From Anabaena subtropica FACHB-260 (GTDB taxonomy: Bacteria; Cyanobacteriota; Cyanobacteriia; Cyanobacteriales; Nostocaceae), in the NCBI RefSeq assembly GCF_014697105.1, contig NZ_JACJRF010000001.1:124001-188000 (forward strand): a stretch of 64,000 nt of DNA. Reading direction: 5' to 3'. The notes beneath the pieces were generated by a model that had not been told where the DNA came from, did not search any database, and worked only from the letters and a program-made list of their open reading frames with translations. Each line of letters begins with the position of its first letter. The stretch's first letter is position 1. Positions 26,101 through 35,994 of this stretch are shown in pieces. Made by a program: the position numbers and the translations under genes.

Positions 26101-28138
26101 TGTTGTCACCAGTGACAAAACTAAAGCCATTGAACTAGGCTTCTGGACAAATGAAATTTGGGCGCAGACGGCTAGTCCATTGTTTACCCATAGCACCACA
26201 GAACGAGCATTTAGAAACACAACCACAGCAGTCACCCGTTATCATCTGGTAGTTGAAAACAACACTTACAAGCTGTTTGCCCCAGATTCATCTACACCGA
26301 TTTTAAGTGGCAATCTCCGTGATTACACCGCATTTAATCACACTACTGGCGCACTCTCACCAATTAATTCTTTACCTTTTGATCCTTACGAAACACCCAA
26401 TTTCATATTCTTTGGTGACAATACAACCTCTGCCAGAGCTTCTAGTGATATTTCACGGGTAGAACTACAAACAAATACCAGAGTCCGCTTTGTTCCCAAT
26501 GCTGACTACAACGGTCAAGCAAATCTCTCATTCCGCGCTTGGGATGGTTCTAATGGTGTAGCTAGTGGTACTACAGGAGTAAACGCTTCAGTTAATGGCA
26601 ATGCCACAGCATTTAGTAGTAATACGCAAACTGTTGGCATCACGGTTAATCCTGTCAACAATGCACCCACAGTTGCCAACCCCATAGGCAGCCAAACAGC
26701 AGCCACAGGCACAGTCTTCAACTTCCAAATCCCTGGTAACACCTTTTTTGACGCTGACGGAGACACCCTCACCTACACAGCCACCCTCAGCAACGGCGAC
26801 CCCTTACCCAGTTGGTTGTCATTTGATCCAGCCAATGGCACATTCACCGGCACACCCACCAGAAACAACATAGCCAACCTCAGCATCAAAATCACAGCCA
26901 CAGACACCACAGACCTGAGCATTGACACTACATTTAATCTCTCAGTGGGTCTACCAGACAACATCATCAACGGCACATTAGGCAACAACACATTTATCGC
27001 CACTGCTGCTAGAGATATATTTAACGGCATAGGTGGTAGCAATAACTTCATTACCAGCTTCGCTAACCTCCAACAAAATGATTCATTTATTGGGGGAAAT
27101 AGCAGAGACACCATCATCATTCATGGAGGCACAAACACCGACACCATCAGCTTTGACCTCACCAACCCCAATAACCAACTAGCCAGCATCTCAGGCACAA
27201 CCATCACCAACGTTGAATCCTTCGACCTGAGAAACTTTGCCGGTACAGTCACCTTCACAGGTGGTAATGGTAACGATAGAGTCTATGGTGGCGCTGGTAA
27301 CGATACCCTCACAGGTGGCGCTGGTGATGACTATCTTGATGGTGGAGATGGTAACGATACCCTCAATGGTGGCGATGGTAACGATGTCCTCATCAGTGGT
27401 AGTGGTACAAATACCATGACTGGTGGCGCAGGCAATGACCGCTACTACATAGATAATGCCAGTGATGTAATTACTGAAGCTATCGACGGTGGCACGGATG
27501 AAGTATTTAGCACAGTCAGCTACACTTTGGCTGCCAATGTGGAAAACCTCACCCTCAGAGGTAGTGCTGTTATTGGTAGAGGTAATGCTAGTAACAATAA
27601 TATCCGTGGGAATGATGAGGACAATTTTCTCTATGGGTTAGATGGTAATGACAACCTCAACGGTGGCAATGGTAATGATACCCTTAATGGTGGCAATGGT
27701 AATGACACCCTTAATGGTGGTACTGGTAATGATATCTTAATTGGTGGCGCTGGTGACGATCGCTTATTCGGTGGTGCTGGTGCTGATATATTCGGTTTTG
27801 GTTTTACTGGTAGTCCCTTCAACAGTGGTGATTTTGGCATAGATACCATCTCTGATTTTGCCGTTGGTGTAGATACCATTCATTTGGATAAAGCGAGTTT
27901 TACGGCTCTCACTGATTTTAGTGTGGGGAGTGAATTTGCCACAGTGAGTAATGATACCCTAGTGGCGATTAGTGATGCTTTGATTGTTTATAGCAGTGGT
28001 AGCGGTCGCTTGTTCTACAACGAAAATGGTAGTACTGCGGGTTTGGGTTCTGGCGCTCATTTTGCTACTGTCTCTGGCGCTCCTACTCTGACTGCTAATG
28101 ATTTTGTGATTTTTGGTTCTAGCAATCCAATGGGATAA
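23156..28138 (+). CDS. DUF4347 - propeller-like - CARDB/cadherin-like - RTX giant protein
   Basis: 1660 residues. DUF4347 at ~3-155, with VHIVSHGT (His57) and ILLYGCKVAQG (Cys100). A ~300-residue beta-rich region of unknown type follows (170-500). Then a CARDB/DUF11-like domain (~504-625, DLTISLSDSPDPVTVGNNLT), cadherin-like repeats separated by VTPVNDTAPTLS and NPVNNAPTVANPI junctions, a dystroglycan-type cadherin-like domain (~1170-1275), and RTX nonapeptides at ~1370-1540. The last ~490 residues closely match those of the upstream paralogue, also in DNA. No signal peptide; type I export is inferred. Role is probably surface adhesion or matrix. Confidence 0.85.
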   Translation: MSVILFVDPTVPDYQSLIQGLSADTQLVILDPQKDGVLQITEALKSGIFDTVHIVSHGTEGNLQLGTTQLNSATLPSYSNLLGQWSNHLIPGADILLYGCKVAQGDAGKNFVQQLHQVTDADIAASDDATGSVVLGGDWNLEYSTGTITAPLAFQIGVMEAYNSVLAPFTDGNLVIYRVGTGSATLSNAGTAVFLDEYTPSGTLVQSIPLPTAIDGSNRRLVASGTATSEGYLTLSNDGQYLLLTGYDADTGTASIPGTSSTSVNRVVGRVDASGNINTTTALSNFSSANNIRSVASTNGTDIWVTGTSTGVAYTTLGSTTATQLSTTVTNIRNVNIFDNQLYISTSSGSAVRVGSVGSGTPTTSGQNITNLLGFSTTSSPYGFFFADLSPSVAGLDTLYVADDRTTSSGGGLQKWIFDGTTWSLAYTLISGLTTGLRGLTGSVVGTTPVLYATTAESTAPKFVTLTDTGSNSAFTTLATAAPNTAFRGVAFAPTSPPSAFPDLTISLSDSPDPVTVGNNLTYTLNVSNSGTGNASGVVVDFTLPTGLSVVGVPGVSNGFAYTGTTNGVARFTGGSVNAGSNGILTVQVNPTRAGNLTSGIAVVDPDNTITEINESNNTAAAINTTVNNNAPVLNNTGNPTLTAITEDVLVANNPGTLVSDIIGNTITDVNANALKGIAVTFVDNSRGTWQYTLNNGANWSSFNTPGLNEARLLPADASTRIRFLPNPNFSGTADINFYAWDQTSGTAGSTANILPTNPFGGSGTGGSTAFSTAYEGASITVTPVNDTAPTLSNGNVTLPSIDEDTPIVSNRGSLLADLVRGLISDSDPDPQGIAVIGADNSNGSWQYSLDGGTNWLDFGTVSNNSATLLTTGVVLYDGSLAGLPTSQGWLKFGASAAIPPAIGIGGTESAITGGTQLNSVTSAPNQLIGSSGYSNHNSYTPVLYNQSFPVLDPVKGFTLSFDVKINSENNSDTNRAGFSVIVVTSDKTKAIELGFWTNEIWAQTASPLFTHSTTERAFRNTTTAVTRYHLVVENNTYKLFAPDSSTPILSGNLRDYTAFNHTTGALSPINSLPFDPYETPNFIFFGDNTTSARASSDISRVELQTNTRVRFVPNADYNGQANLSFRAWDGSNGVASGTTGVNASVNGNATAFSSNTQTVGITVNPVNNAPTVANPIGSQTAATGTVFNFQIPGNTFFDADGDTLTYTATLSNGDPLPSWLSFDPANGTFTGTPTRNNIANLSIKITATDTTDLSIDTTFNLSVGLPDNIINGTLGNNTFIATAARDIFNGIGGSNNFITSFANLQQNDSFIGGNSRDTIIIHGGTNTDTISFDLTNPNNQLASISGTTITNVESFDLRNFAGTVTFTGGNGNDRVYGGAGNDTLTGGAGDDYLDGGDGNDTLNGGDGNDVLISGSGTNTMTGGAGNDRYYIDNASDVITEAIDGGTDEVFSTVSYTLAANVENLTLRGSAVIGRGNASNNNIRGNDEDNFLYGLDGNDNLNGGNGNDTLNGGNGNDTLNGGTGNDILIGGAGDDRLFGGAGADIFGFGFTGSPFNSGDFGIDTISDFAVGVDTIHLDKASFTALTDFSVGSEFATVSNDTLVAISDALIVYSSGSGRLFYNENGSTAGLGSGAHFATVSGAPTLTANDFVIFGSSNPMG

Positions 28139-28175
28139 GTGAGTATTAGTTAAATTTTCTTTTGTTTGCGGTTAG

Positions 28176-28198
28176 GAGGGTTAACAGCCCTCTTTTTT
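28176..28198 (+). terminator. Terminator of the second DUF4347-RTX gene
   Basis: GAGGG (28176-28180), seven-base loop, CCCTC (28188-28192), then TTTTTT, 38 bases after the stop codon. Shorter than the terminator of the paralogue but related in sequence (AGGAGGGT start). Confidence 0.8.
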
Positions 28199-28251
28199 GT
28201 GTTTAAATAGCAGTCCCAATAAGTTCTCGGAACTCCTGCTATATTACTCAA

Positions 28252-30378
28252 ATGGGCGATATCAAAACACTAATTATTGACAACTACGACTCTTACACTT
28301 TTAATCTCTACCAAATGATTGCAGAGGTCAATGGAGAAGTTCCCCTGGTTATTCATAATGATCAATTAGATTGGCATGAGTTCAAACAACTGGTATTTGA
28401 TAATATAGTTATTTCTCCTGGCCCTGGTCGTCCAGAAAACCTCAAAGATTTTGGTATTTGTCAACAGTTATTGCAAAACTATCTAGATGTTCCCTTACTT
28501 GGTGTTTGTCTCGGTCATCAGGGAATTGGTCATTATTATGGTGGTAGGGTAATCTATGCACCAGAACCTCAACACGGGCGATTGTGTGATATTTACCACA
28601 ATGGCTGTGATTTATTCCGAGAAATTCCTACACCTTTTCGTGTTGTTCGCTATCATTCCTTACTGGTTGCGGAAGAATTGCCTAGTTGTTTAGAAAAGGT
28701 GGCTTGGACTGGAGCCGGACTCGTGATGGGGTTACGTCATCGCCATTTACCTTTATGGGGGGTACAGTTCCACCCAGAATCTATCTGTAGCGAGTATGGA
28801 TATAAACTGCTGGAAAATTTTCGCCAAATTACCGAAGAATATATCCAAGAAAATGGTAAGCATCGCCCAAAATTAGCCAGAAAAGTTTTTCCTATTTCTA
28901 CTAACTCTCTTACTCCAGCACAATTCCCAGAATTTGCAATTTACAGTCACAAATTAGATTATTATCCCGATCCTGAACAGGCTTTTGTTCATCTTTTTGG
29001 TGAAGATACTCATGCTTTTTGGTTGGACAGTAGCCGTGTAGAACCGGGTTTATCGCGTTTCTCCTTTATGGGAGGGAGTGGGGGGAAAAATAGTTTACTG
29101 GTTCGTTATCGCACCCAATCCCAAGAAATTACCATTACACAATTGGGTAAAGTGACACACTGCCAAGAAAGTATTTTTACTTATCTCAAGCGGGAAATTA
29201 ATCGCAGACATTGCCAGTCTGATGAGCTACCTTTTGACTTCAATTGTGGGTTTGTTGGCTATTTCGGTTATGAATTAAAGGCAGAATGCGGGTCTGGGTT
29301 ACAACATCCCTCAGCTTTTCCTGATGCTATCTTGCTTTTAGCCGATCGCCTGATTGCTTTTGACCACCAAGAGCAAACGACTTACTTAGTCCATCTCGTT
29401 CCTGTGGGACAAAAAGCACCAGCTACAGCCTGGTTTGAGTTAATGGAGGAATGTCTGCGTACACTTCCCCCCCTTCCTCCCCTCGTTTCAGAAATGACTT
29501 CCCATCCTGTAACTTTTCATTTAAGTAGGTCATACCAGACTTACAAAGATGATACTTACAAATGTCTGGAAAAAATCTACGAAGGGGAAACTTATCAAGT
29601 TTGTTTGACCAATCAACTGTATACAGACACAACCCCCGACCCATTGACGTTTTACCGCCGATTACGTCAAGTTAACCCGGCTCCTTACTCTGCTTTTTTG
29701 CGTTTTGGTGATATGGCGATCGCCTGTTCTTCTCCAGAACGATTCCTGCAAATTGACCGTCAAGGTTGGGTAGAAACCAAGCCTATTAAGGGTACTGTAG
29801 GACGTGGACAAACTCCTGAAGAAGATTATTTACTCTATGAAAGTTTGCGTAACAGTGAGAAAGAACGGGCGGAAAACTTAATGATTGTCGATTTATTACG
29901 CAACGATTTAGGGCGAGTTTGTCAAGTAGGTAGTATTCATGTCCCCAAATTAATGGATGTGGAAACTTACGCAACAGTACATCAACTTGTCAGTACGATC
30001 CGTGGTTGTTTATCTCCTAACATGGATGCTACAGACTGCATCCGCATGGTATTTCCCGGTGGTTCGATGACTGGTGCGCCTAAACTGAGAACTATGGAGA
30101 TTATCGATCAACTTGAGCAAGAAGCACGAGGAGTTTATTCGGGGGCGATCGGTTTTTTGGGTTTGAATGGTGCAGCAGATTTAAATATTGTCATCCGTAC
30201 CGCCGTAATGACACCAACACAAACATCTATCGGTATCGGGGGTGGGATAGTGGCTCTTTCTGATGTGGAAATGGAATTTCAAGAAACTATCCTCAAAGCT
30301 AATGCTTTAATTCAGGCGATGCTTTTGACTGTCCACGGAGAGTTCGACCCTGATTTATACCGGATTGTGGGAATTTAA
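28252..30378 (+). CDS. pabB: Aminodeoxychorismate synthase, fused PabA-PabB
   Basis: 708 residues. Residues 1-~200 are a class I glutamine amidotransferase (TLIIDNYDSYTFNLYQ, ISPGPGRPEN, nucleophile in GVCLGHQGIGHYYGG, VQFHPESI). Residues ~225-700 are the chorismate-binding synthase (SPERFLQI, ETKPIKGTVGRG, FPGGSMTGAPKLRTMEIID, IGIGGGIV). The fused order and the PIKGT motif, whose Lys forms the covalent intermediate in PabB, point to aminodeoxychorismate (folate pathway) and not to anthranilate synthase. It is followed after 12 bp by holA, so the two are probably transcribed together. Confidence 0.92.
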   Translation: MGDIKTLIIDNYDSYTFNLYQMIAEVNGEVPLVIHNDQLDWHEFKQLVFDNIVISPGPGRPENLKDFGICQQLLQNYLDVPLLGVCLGHQGIGHYYGGRVIYAPEPQHGRLCDIYHNGCDLFREIPTPFRVVRYHSLLVAEELPSCLEKVAWTGAGLVMGLRHRHLPLWGVQFHPESICSEYGYKLLENFRQITEEYIQENGKHRPKLARKVFPISTNSLTPAQFPEFAIYSHKLDYYPDPEQAFVHLFGEDTHAFWLDSSRVEPGLSRFSFMGGSGGKNSLLVRYRTQSQEITITQLGKVTHCQESIFTYLKREINRRHCQSDELPFDFNCGFVGYFGYELKAECGSGLQHPSAFPDAILLLADRLIAFDHQEQTTYLVHLVPVGQKAPATAWFELMEECLRTLPPLPPLVSEMTSHPVTFHLSRSYQTYKDDTYKCLEKIYEGETYQVCLTNQLYTDTTPDPLTFYRRLRQVNPAPYSAFLRFGDMAIACSSPERFLQIDRQGWVETKPIKGTVGRGQTPEEDYLLYESLRNSEKERAENLMIVDLLRNDLGRVCQVGSIHVPKLMDVETYATVHQLVSTIRGCLSPNMDATDCIRMVFPGGSMTGAPKLRTMEIIDQLEQEARGVYSGAIGFLGLNGAADLNIVIRTAVMTPTQTSIGIGGGIVALSDVEMEFQETILKANALIQAMLLTVHGEFDPDLYRIVGI

Positions 30379-30390
30379 AGAGGTTGCGCT

Positions 30391-31380
30391 ATGCCAGTTT
30401 ATATTTATTGGGGTGAAGATGATTTTGCGATCGCTAAAGCAGTATCAACATTGCGCGATCGCGTCCTTGATCCCCTGTGGACTAGTTTTAACTACACTAG
30501 TTTTCCCCCAGAAGACAGCGATGCACCTATCCAGGCGTTAAACCAAGTCATGACACCAACTTTTGGCAATGGGGGACGGTTGGTTTGGCTAATTAATACG
30601 AATCTCTTACAAAATTGTCCTGAGAATGTGTTGGCGGAATTGACGCGGACTTTATCCGTAATTCCCGAAAATTCTTTTTTATTGCTTACCAGCCGTAATA
30701 AACCAGATGAACGCTTAAAATCGACGAAATTATTCAAGCAATTGGCTACTGAGTTCCGAGAATTTCCCCTCATTCCCCCTTGGAAAACCGAGTTACTGAT
30801 CCAAGCGGTGAATCAAGCGGCTCAAACAGTGGGAGTGAAACTTACGGCGAAATCGGCAGAACTTTTAGCTGAGGCTGTAGGTAATGATACACGGCTGCTT
30901 TACAATGAGATGGAGAAATTACGCCTGTATGCCGAGGATACCAATAAGCCTATCGAAGAAAATACTGTTACTCGATTAGTTAGAAACACAACCCAAAATA
31001 GTTTACAACTAGCCGCAGCTATTAGAGTGGGGGACACAGCTAAAGCTTTAACTATCTTGGCTGATCTAATGAATGCGGCTGAACCGGAATTGCGGATAGT
31101 AGCTACCTTGATTGGTCAATTTCGTACTTGGTTATGGGTAAAGCTAATGGTAGAAAGTGGTGAACGCAATCCCCAAGCGATCGCCCAAGCTGCTGAAGTT
31201 GGTAATCCTAAACGTATTTATTTTCTCCAGCAAGAAATTCAGACACTTTCTCTACGGCAACTAATTTCTTGTCTACCATTATTACTAGAGTTAGAGGTTA
31301 CTCTCAAGCAAAGCCGTCATGACATATCAACCCTGCAAATTAAAATTATAGAACTTTGTTTACTATGCCGACGTATCTAA
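30391..31380 (+). CDS. holA: DNA polymerase III delta subunit
   Basis: 329 residues. The start MPVYIYWGEDDFAIAKAVSTLRDRV, with GNGGRLVWL, FLLLTSRNKPDERLKSTKLFKQ, AAELLAEAVGNDTRLLYNEMEKL and DISTLQIKIIELCLL, is typical of HolA. It is the clamp-loader subunit that opens the beta clamp. It begins 12 bp after pabB on the same strand. The cyanobacterial form lacks a strong P-loop, as expected for delta. Confidence 0.9.
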   Translation: MPVYIYWGEDDFAIAKAVSTLRDRVLDPLWTSFNYTSFPPEDSDAPIQALNQVMTPTFGNGGRLVWLINTNLLQNCPENVLAELTRTLSVIPENSFLLLTSRNKPDERLKSTKLFKQLATEFREFPLIPPWKTELLIQAVNQAAQTVGVKLTAKSAELLAEAVGNDTRLLYNEMEKLRLYAEDTNKPIEENTVTRLVRNTTQNSLQLAAAIRVGDTAKALTILADLMNAAEPELRIVATLIGQFRTWLWVKLMVESGERNPQAIAQAAEVGNPKRIYFLQQEIQTLSLRQLISCLPLLLELEVTLKQSRHDISTLQIKIIELCLLCRRI

Positions 31381-31480
31381 AAAAATATTTTCCGAACTCC
31401 TGTAACTTACCGGAACTTCTCACTCCCAAAATAAATCAGAGTCATTTATATATCCTTGCTGTCGGTCTGTGTCATACCTT

Positions 31481-31951
31481 ATGAAGATCATCACTCACAA
31501 TTTTTCCCGAACTAGTATGCAAAAGATACTTGCCCAAACTTTATTTTTTGGCATCTTCACGAGTGCTAGTTTGTTTGTCAGCAATGTCAGCTTGAAATCT
31601 CATGCTCAAAATCAATCGTTTAATAATACACAAATTACCAGCTACGCTCAAGCTGTGTTAGCAATGGAACCAGCACGTCAACAAGCCTTTGGCGAAATTA
31701 AAAGAATGGTTGGTGATCGAGACGTTCCCAAAATTGTTTGTAATGAACCAAACAGTATGAATGGTCTTCCTGGTAAGGCTAGAGATATTGCCGTTAATTA
31801 CTGTAATCATTCTCAAAAAATTGTCGGCGATTACGGTCTAACTATTGATCAATTTAATAGAATGACTGTAGAAATTCAAAGTAATAACAATTTAAAAAGA
31901 CAGGTTTACAATACATTAATCCGTCTACAAAAAAATACTAACTCGCAATAA
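31481..31951 (+). CDS. DUF4168 protein, exported
   Basis: 156 residues from the ATG at 31481 (a GTG at 31469 would add four). A basic start followed by TLFFGIFTSASLFVSNVSL and a site near SHAQN form a signal peptide. The mature part (ITSYAQAVLAMEPARQQAF, LTIDQFNRMTVEIQSNNNLK) is the DUF4168 domain, common and often multicopy in cyanobacteria. Function is unknown; probably periplasmic. Two cysteines (VCNEP, NYCNH) could form one disulfide. Confidence 0.8.
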   Translation: MKIITHNFSRTSMQKILAQTLFFGIFTSASLFVSNVSLKSHAQNQSFNNTQITSYAQAVLAMEPARQQAFGEIKRMVGDRDVPKIVCNEPNSMNGLPGKARDIAVNYCNHSQKIVGDYGLTIDQFNRMTVEIQSNNNLKRQVYNTLIRLQKNTNSQ

Positions 31952-32112
31952 TTAGCATTGAGATTCTATTTTGCTTAAGTAGTTTAGTGTCAGACAAGGC
32001 AGAAGAGTTTATAACCTACTTTATTTTTGTTTACACAGTTTAGCTTGAGAAATGATTATAAATGTTAGTCGATGTCTCATAACCCCAATTCCTCATTCCT
32101 AGTCCCCAGTCA

Positions 32113-35100
32113 TCAACCACGTTTAATCAGACTAGCGACGACTGTAGCCAATTCTGCGGGTTCAATGGGTTTAGGTAAATGTAGCTGGAATCCTTCTTGG
32201 ATCGCTCGCATTCTATCCTCGGCTCTGGCATAAGCTGTTAAGGCGGCGGCGGGAATATTCCCCCCTTGTTCTGGTGGTGAGGAGCGTAGTTTGCGAATTA
32301 AAGAGTAGCCATCTTCTTCTGGCATTCCAATATCACTGACCAAAACATTTGGTTTCCACTGGGGAATTATCTGTAATGCTTCTCTTGCTGTTGCAACTGC
32401 TTGTACTTCAGCTTGACATTGTTCTAAAACTGTGGTGATAAAGTCACGAGAATCGGATTCGTCATCTACCACTAGCACCCGCACCCCCAATAGGGAAGGG
32501 CATAAAGGTAATGGGGTGAGGTTTTCTGCTTGTTGACTGGTTGGCTCGATGGTAGCTACTTTATTTTCAGACAAGAGTGGTAATTTGACTGTAAAAGTAG
32601 AACCTTGTTCTTCACCTTGACTATATACATGGACGGTACCACCATGTAACTCTACTAAATGGCGCACAATTGCTAAACCTAATCCCAGTCCGCCGTGGGA
32701 TCTGGTGATAGAACTATCAGCTTGGCGAAAGCGGTCAAATACGTAAGGTAAAAAGCTGGAATTAATCCCAATACCTGTATCAATGACTTGAATTTGAGCG
32801 TAGTTATTGGTGATGAGTTGGTTTGGTTCGCTACCAAGATTTTTGGCGAGTCTAACTTCTACTTTCCCACCAGATGGTGTAAATTTAACGGCATTTGTGA
32901 GTAAATTCCAGATAATCTGTTGTAAGCGTTCTGGATCGCCGGAAATTTGAAATGATGAGTTTTCTGTAACTGGATTATCTAAGAAAAATGTTACGTCAAT
33001 TCCTTTTGCTTGGGCAGCTAGGTTAATATTCTCTATAGCTGTTTCAATGATGGAAATCAGGTTACAGTTGCAGACATTGAGACGTAACTTGCCTCTAATC
33101 ATCCGCGAAATATCGAGTAAATCTTCAATGAGTTGGGTTTGGGCTTTGGCGTTGCGTTCGATAGTCTCTAATCCTTTAGCCGTTTGTGCCTCACTCAGTT
33201 TACGGGCTTGTAACAACTGCGCCCAGCCGAGAATCGCGTTGAGGGGCGATCGCAGTTCATGGGATAAGATAGCCAAAAACTCATCCTTCATGCGATTGGC
33301 TTCTGTCAATTGTTCAGTTTGTCGTTGCAAGGAACCAATCAGTTCCGCCCGTTCCATAGCGATCGCAATTTGGTCGCAAACCGCTTGCATCATTCCCTTT
33401 TGATTTTCGGTGAAATTGGCACGACTGCGACTACCAAAGGAAAGAGTCCCTAAAAGTTTGCCTTGAGCAATCAATGGGTAACTGTAATAAGCATTAATGC
33501 CAAAAGCTCGGACTAATTTTGTGATGGGGTCGGTTGATTGCTGGACGTTATCGAAAGCCATCGGGTGACGTTGTTGGGCTACAGTACCACATACTGCTTC
33601 TCCAAACGCCAAGTACTTAATTTCTTGCGCTCGTTCTGGACAAATACCTTTATAGGAAGCTAAACGCATTACTGGGGAATTGTCTTCTACTAGATAGTTA
33701 AAATAAGCATCTAGTCCAATCTGCTGTGCCAGTTTATGGAAGCAACTGTCAATCAGTGCTACTGGTTCTTGACTAGATAGTAAATCGTTAGCTGTACTAA
33801 ATAGAAGTTGTAATCGCTGATAACCTAAAGACAAAGCTTTTTCAGCCTGCTTAATTTGAGTTATATCTTGAAATACTATTACACAGGTAGCCGGATAGCC
33901 GTGCATCGCTGGCAGGGTATCAGCAAATATCAGTAGAGATAGTACTTTACCTTGGGTATGCCAGTCTAACTCTAATCCTTCTAGGCGTTCTCCTCTGGCA
34001 ACTCGCATCCCAGGCATTTGATCATTGGTGATCCGATTACCATTTGCGTCTGTAAAACTATAAACAGTGTGATAATCTTCACCTGGTACATCTTTGGGAA
34101 ATTCACCTCCAGCTAATTCATTGGCTGCACGATTAGCAAAAGTAACTCGTCCTGTCTGTGGTTCAATAAACAGCAATGGTCTTGGCATCAGATTTAACAC
34201 ATCTTCTAACCATTTTTGCTGGTTCCGCAGTGATTCCTCTGCTTGTTTGCGTTCCGTAATATCTACGAATGCACCAATACATCCTCTGGTTTTGCCTTCT
34301 TCATCAAATAGTGGAGCGATATATTCCAGCAACTGGATAACTTTGCCATTGTCATGAACTATATCAACCTCACAATCTAAAATTTCCACACCGTGAGTAG
34401 CTGAGTACTGCATGGGCAGTTCTTCTGGTAAAAGTTCTCTACCTCCACGGAATACTTTAAATGTTGTTGGTCTTTGATCTGGGGGAGCGCTGAGGGAGGC
34501 GTTTGTATCTGAAGAAATCTGCAATTGTTTAGCCAAGGCAGGATTAATTTTGATATTTTGGCACTCTGGGTCTTCTGCTATGCCAATACCAATGGGTATG
34601 ACTTCTAATAAAGTTTGTAACTCAACAACGCGGCGTTGTAAGTCTTTATTGAGTTGAATTATTTTTTGTTGTGCTTGTTGGCGATCGCGTAGCGCGGCTT
34701 GCTGTTCGCTTAAGTCTAAGATAAAGGCAACGGATTCTTCGCGTTTTTCTCCCAACAATACATAACCAACCAATACTGGAATCCGGCTACCATCTTTGCG
34801 GATATATTCTTTCTGGTATGGTGTACAAGCTCCTTTGGAATTTTCCTTCGCTTCTACAATCCCTCTCTCATCTAAGTAAACATACTCTGGCGGTGTGATA
34901 TCTTTCCAACTAAGTCTGCCTGCGAGTAAATCCTCTTGGGAATAACCGACCATCGTCAACAGTGCGTCATTTGCTTGTTGGATACTGCCGTAAATATCGG
35001 CAAACATAATCCCAATAATGTTGGCATCGACGAGACTTGTCAGTTTTTCTTCATAATCTCTCAATGTTGCTTGAGCGCGATCGCGTTGCTGACTGAGCAG

Positions 35101-35994
35101 TTCGATAACTACCGCATTTTGCCAGATGATGATCGCAAAAATTACAATCAATATGACAGCAAATACTGATACTGCGAAGCCTGTCCCATATCTTCCGGCT
35201 CTTTGTCCTTCGAGGATTAACCACCCCAGAACCAAGGGTACTGCGATCGCTGCTATTAATAGGCGACGTGCAATTAAACCCCCATAGCTATCGCTGAATA
35301 CTATCTTCATCAGCCCTTGTTCTGCTCGCCCAGACAAAATGCCAATACACAGCATTATAAATAATAATGCTACCTGCAAAGTCATAGAATTAACATAGGC
35401 ATTGATTGTGTAAGAAAAATTCACTTTATAGGCATAGGCTACAACCACCTGTAAGGAAATCACAGTGGCAAAGAGGATGAGCATCTGAGCATACCAATAA
35501 CTGCGATTATTTCTTGGATGTGTTAGCAGTTCTAAAGCTATGCTTACTAGGAGAAAGTTGATTGCTGTGTTCAACCCCATCCGCCCTGGATGTAGTGTGC
35601 TGACAGTTGTCGATACAGTACTCACAAGGAGTTTATCAATTCCTAAGTCCCAGCCAAGCAAATATTGGCTAATCGTCAGTGCCGCAATAATGGTGACAGA
35701 GATGGTAAAAACTCTGGAAAGTTCTTTGTAGGGCTTGTGACTTGGGTTTGAGTGTGATTCCCCCACCTGTTGCGTTACTAAAAGCCATACCGAAATACCG
35801 CACAGTAAAAAGCAGAGTGCTGTATTCGGTGTCATGGTAGCTTGATTACCAAAAAAAAATACTTGGAAAAAGTGTATATCAAGCAACCACCCAAGTAATA
35901 CTAAGCTACTAACCAATGTGGCGATCGCACTCGCAACTTTTGCCACTAGTGAACTGTGCATATTTTGCAGTTGCAAGTGGTTGACTTTTAACAT
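32113..35994 (-). CDS. Membrane hybrid histidine kinase (7-8 TM, three PAS, GAF, receiver)
   Basis: 1293 residues. The first ~300 hold seven to eight membrane segments (ATLVSSLVLLGWLLDIHFF through VSVFAVILIVIFAIIIWQ), an integral sensor of MASE-like layout. PAS domains lie at ~310-440, ~455-590 and ~597-725, and a GAF domain at ~735-890 (IGLDAYFNYLVEDN). HisKA: FLAILSHELRSPLNAILGW, phospho-His at 912. ATPase: NLLTNAVKFTPSGG, DTGIGI, GLGLGLAIV. Receiver: VDDESD, Asp1221 in LVSDIGMPEEDG and LPKPIEP. All key residues are present. It shares its kinase and receiver layout with the kinase at 6818-9439 (both have TAYA and PVEP/PIEP ends). Signal unknown. Confidence 0.88.
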   Translation of the reverse strand: MLKVNHLQLQNMHSSLVAKVASAIATLVSSLVLLGWLLDIHFFQVFFFGNQATMTPNTALCFLLCGISVWLLVTQQVGESHSNPSHKPYKELSRVFTISVTIIAALTISQYLLGWDLGIDKLLVSTVSTTVSTLHPGRMGLNTAINFLLVSIALELLTHPRNNRSYWYAQMLILFATVISLQVVVAYAYKVNFSYTINAYVNSMTLQVALLFIMLCIGILSGRAEQGLMKIVFSDSYGGLIARRLLIAAIAVPLVLGWLILEGQRAGRYGTGFAVSVFAVILIVIFAIIIWQNAVVIELLSQQRDRAQATLRDYEEKLTSLVDANIIGIMFADIYGSIQQANDALLTMVGYSQEDLLAGRLSWKDITPPEYVYLDERGIVEAKENSKGACTPYQKEYIRKDGSRIPVLVGYVLLGEKREESVAFILDLSEQQAALRDRQQAQQKIIQLNKDLQRRVVELQTLLEVIPIGIGIAEDPECQNIKINPALAKQLQISSDTNASLSAPPDQRPTTFKVFRGGRELLPEELPMQYSATHGVEILDCEVDIVHDNGKVIQLLEYIAPLFDEEGKTRGCIGAFVDITERKQAEESLRNQQKWLEDVLNLMPRPLLFIEPQTGRVTFANRAANELAGGEFPKDVPGEDYHTVYSFTDANGNRITNDQMPGMRVARGERLEGLELDWHTQGKVLSLLIFADTLPAMHGYPATCVIVFQDITQIKQAEKALSLGYQRLQLLFSTANDLLSSQEPVALIDSCFHKLAQQIGLDAYFNYLVEDNSPVMRLASYKGICPERAQEIKYLAFGEAVCGTVAQQRHPMAFDNVQQSTDPITKLVRAFGINAYYSYPLIAQGKLLGTLSFGSRSRANFTENQKGMMQAVCDQIAIAMERAELIGSLQRQTEQLTEANRMKDEFLAILSHELRSPLNAILGWAQLLQARKLSEAQTAKGLETIERNAKAQTQLIEDLLDISRMIRGKLRLNVCNCNLISIIETAIENINLAAQAKGIDVTFFLDNPVTENSSFQISGDPERLQQIIWNLLTNAVKFTPSGGKVEVRLAKNLGSEPNQLITNNYAQIQVIDTGIGINSSFLPYVFDRFRQADSSITRSHGGLGLGLAIVRHLVELHGGTVHVYSQGEEQGSTFTVKLPLLSENKVATIEPTSQQAENLTPLPLCPSLLGVRVLVVDDESDSRDFITTVLEQCQAEVQAVATAREALQIIPQWKPNVLVSDIGMPEEDGYSLIRKLRSSPPEQGGNIPAAALTAYARAEDRMRAIQEGFQLHLPKPIEPAELATVVASLIKRG

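Noticed and set aside
28252-30378. TrpEG-type anthranilate synthase fusion
   Set aside because: The PIKGT motif and the order of domains fit PabA-PabB. Anthranilate synthases lack this Lys motif.
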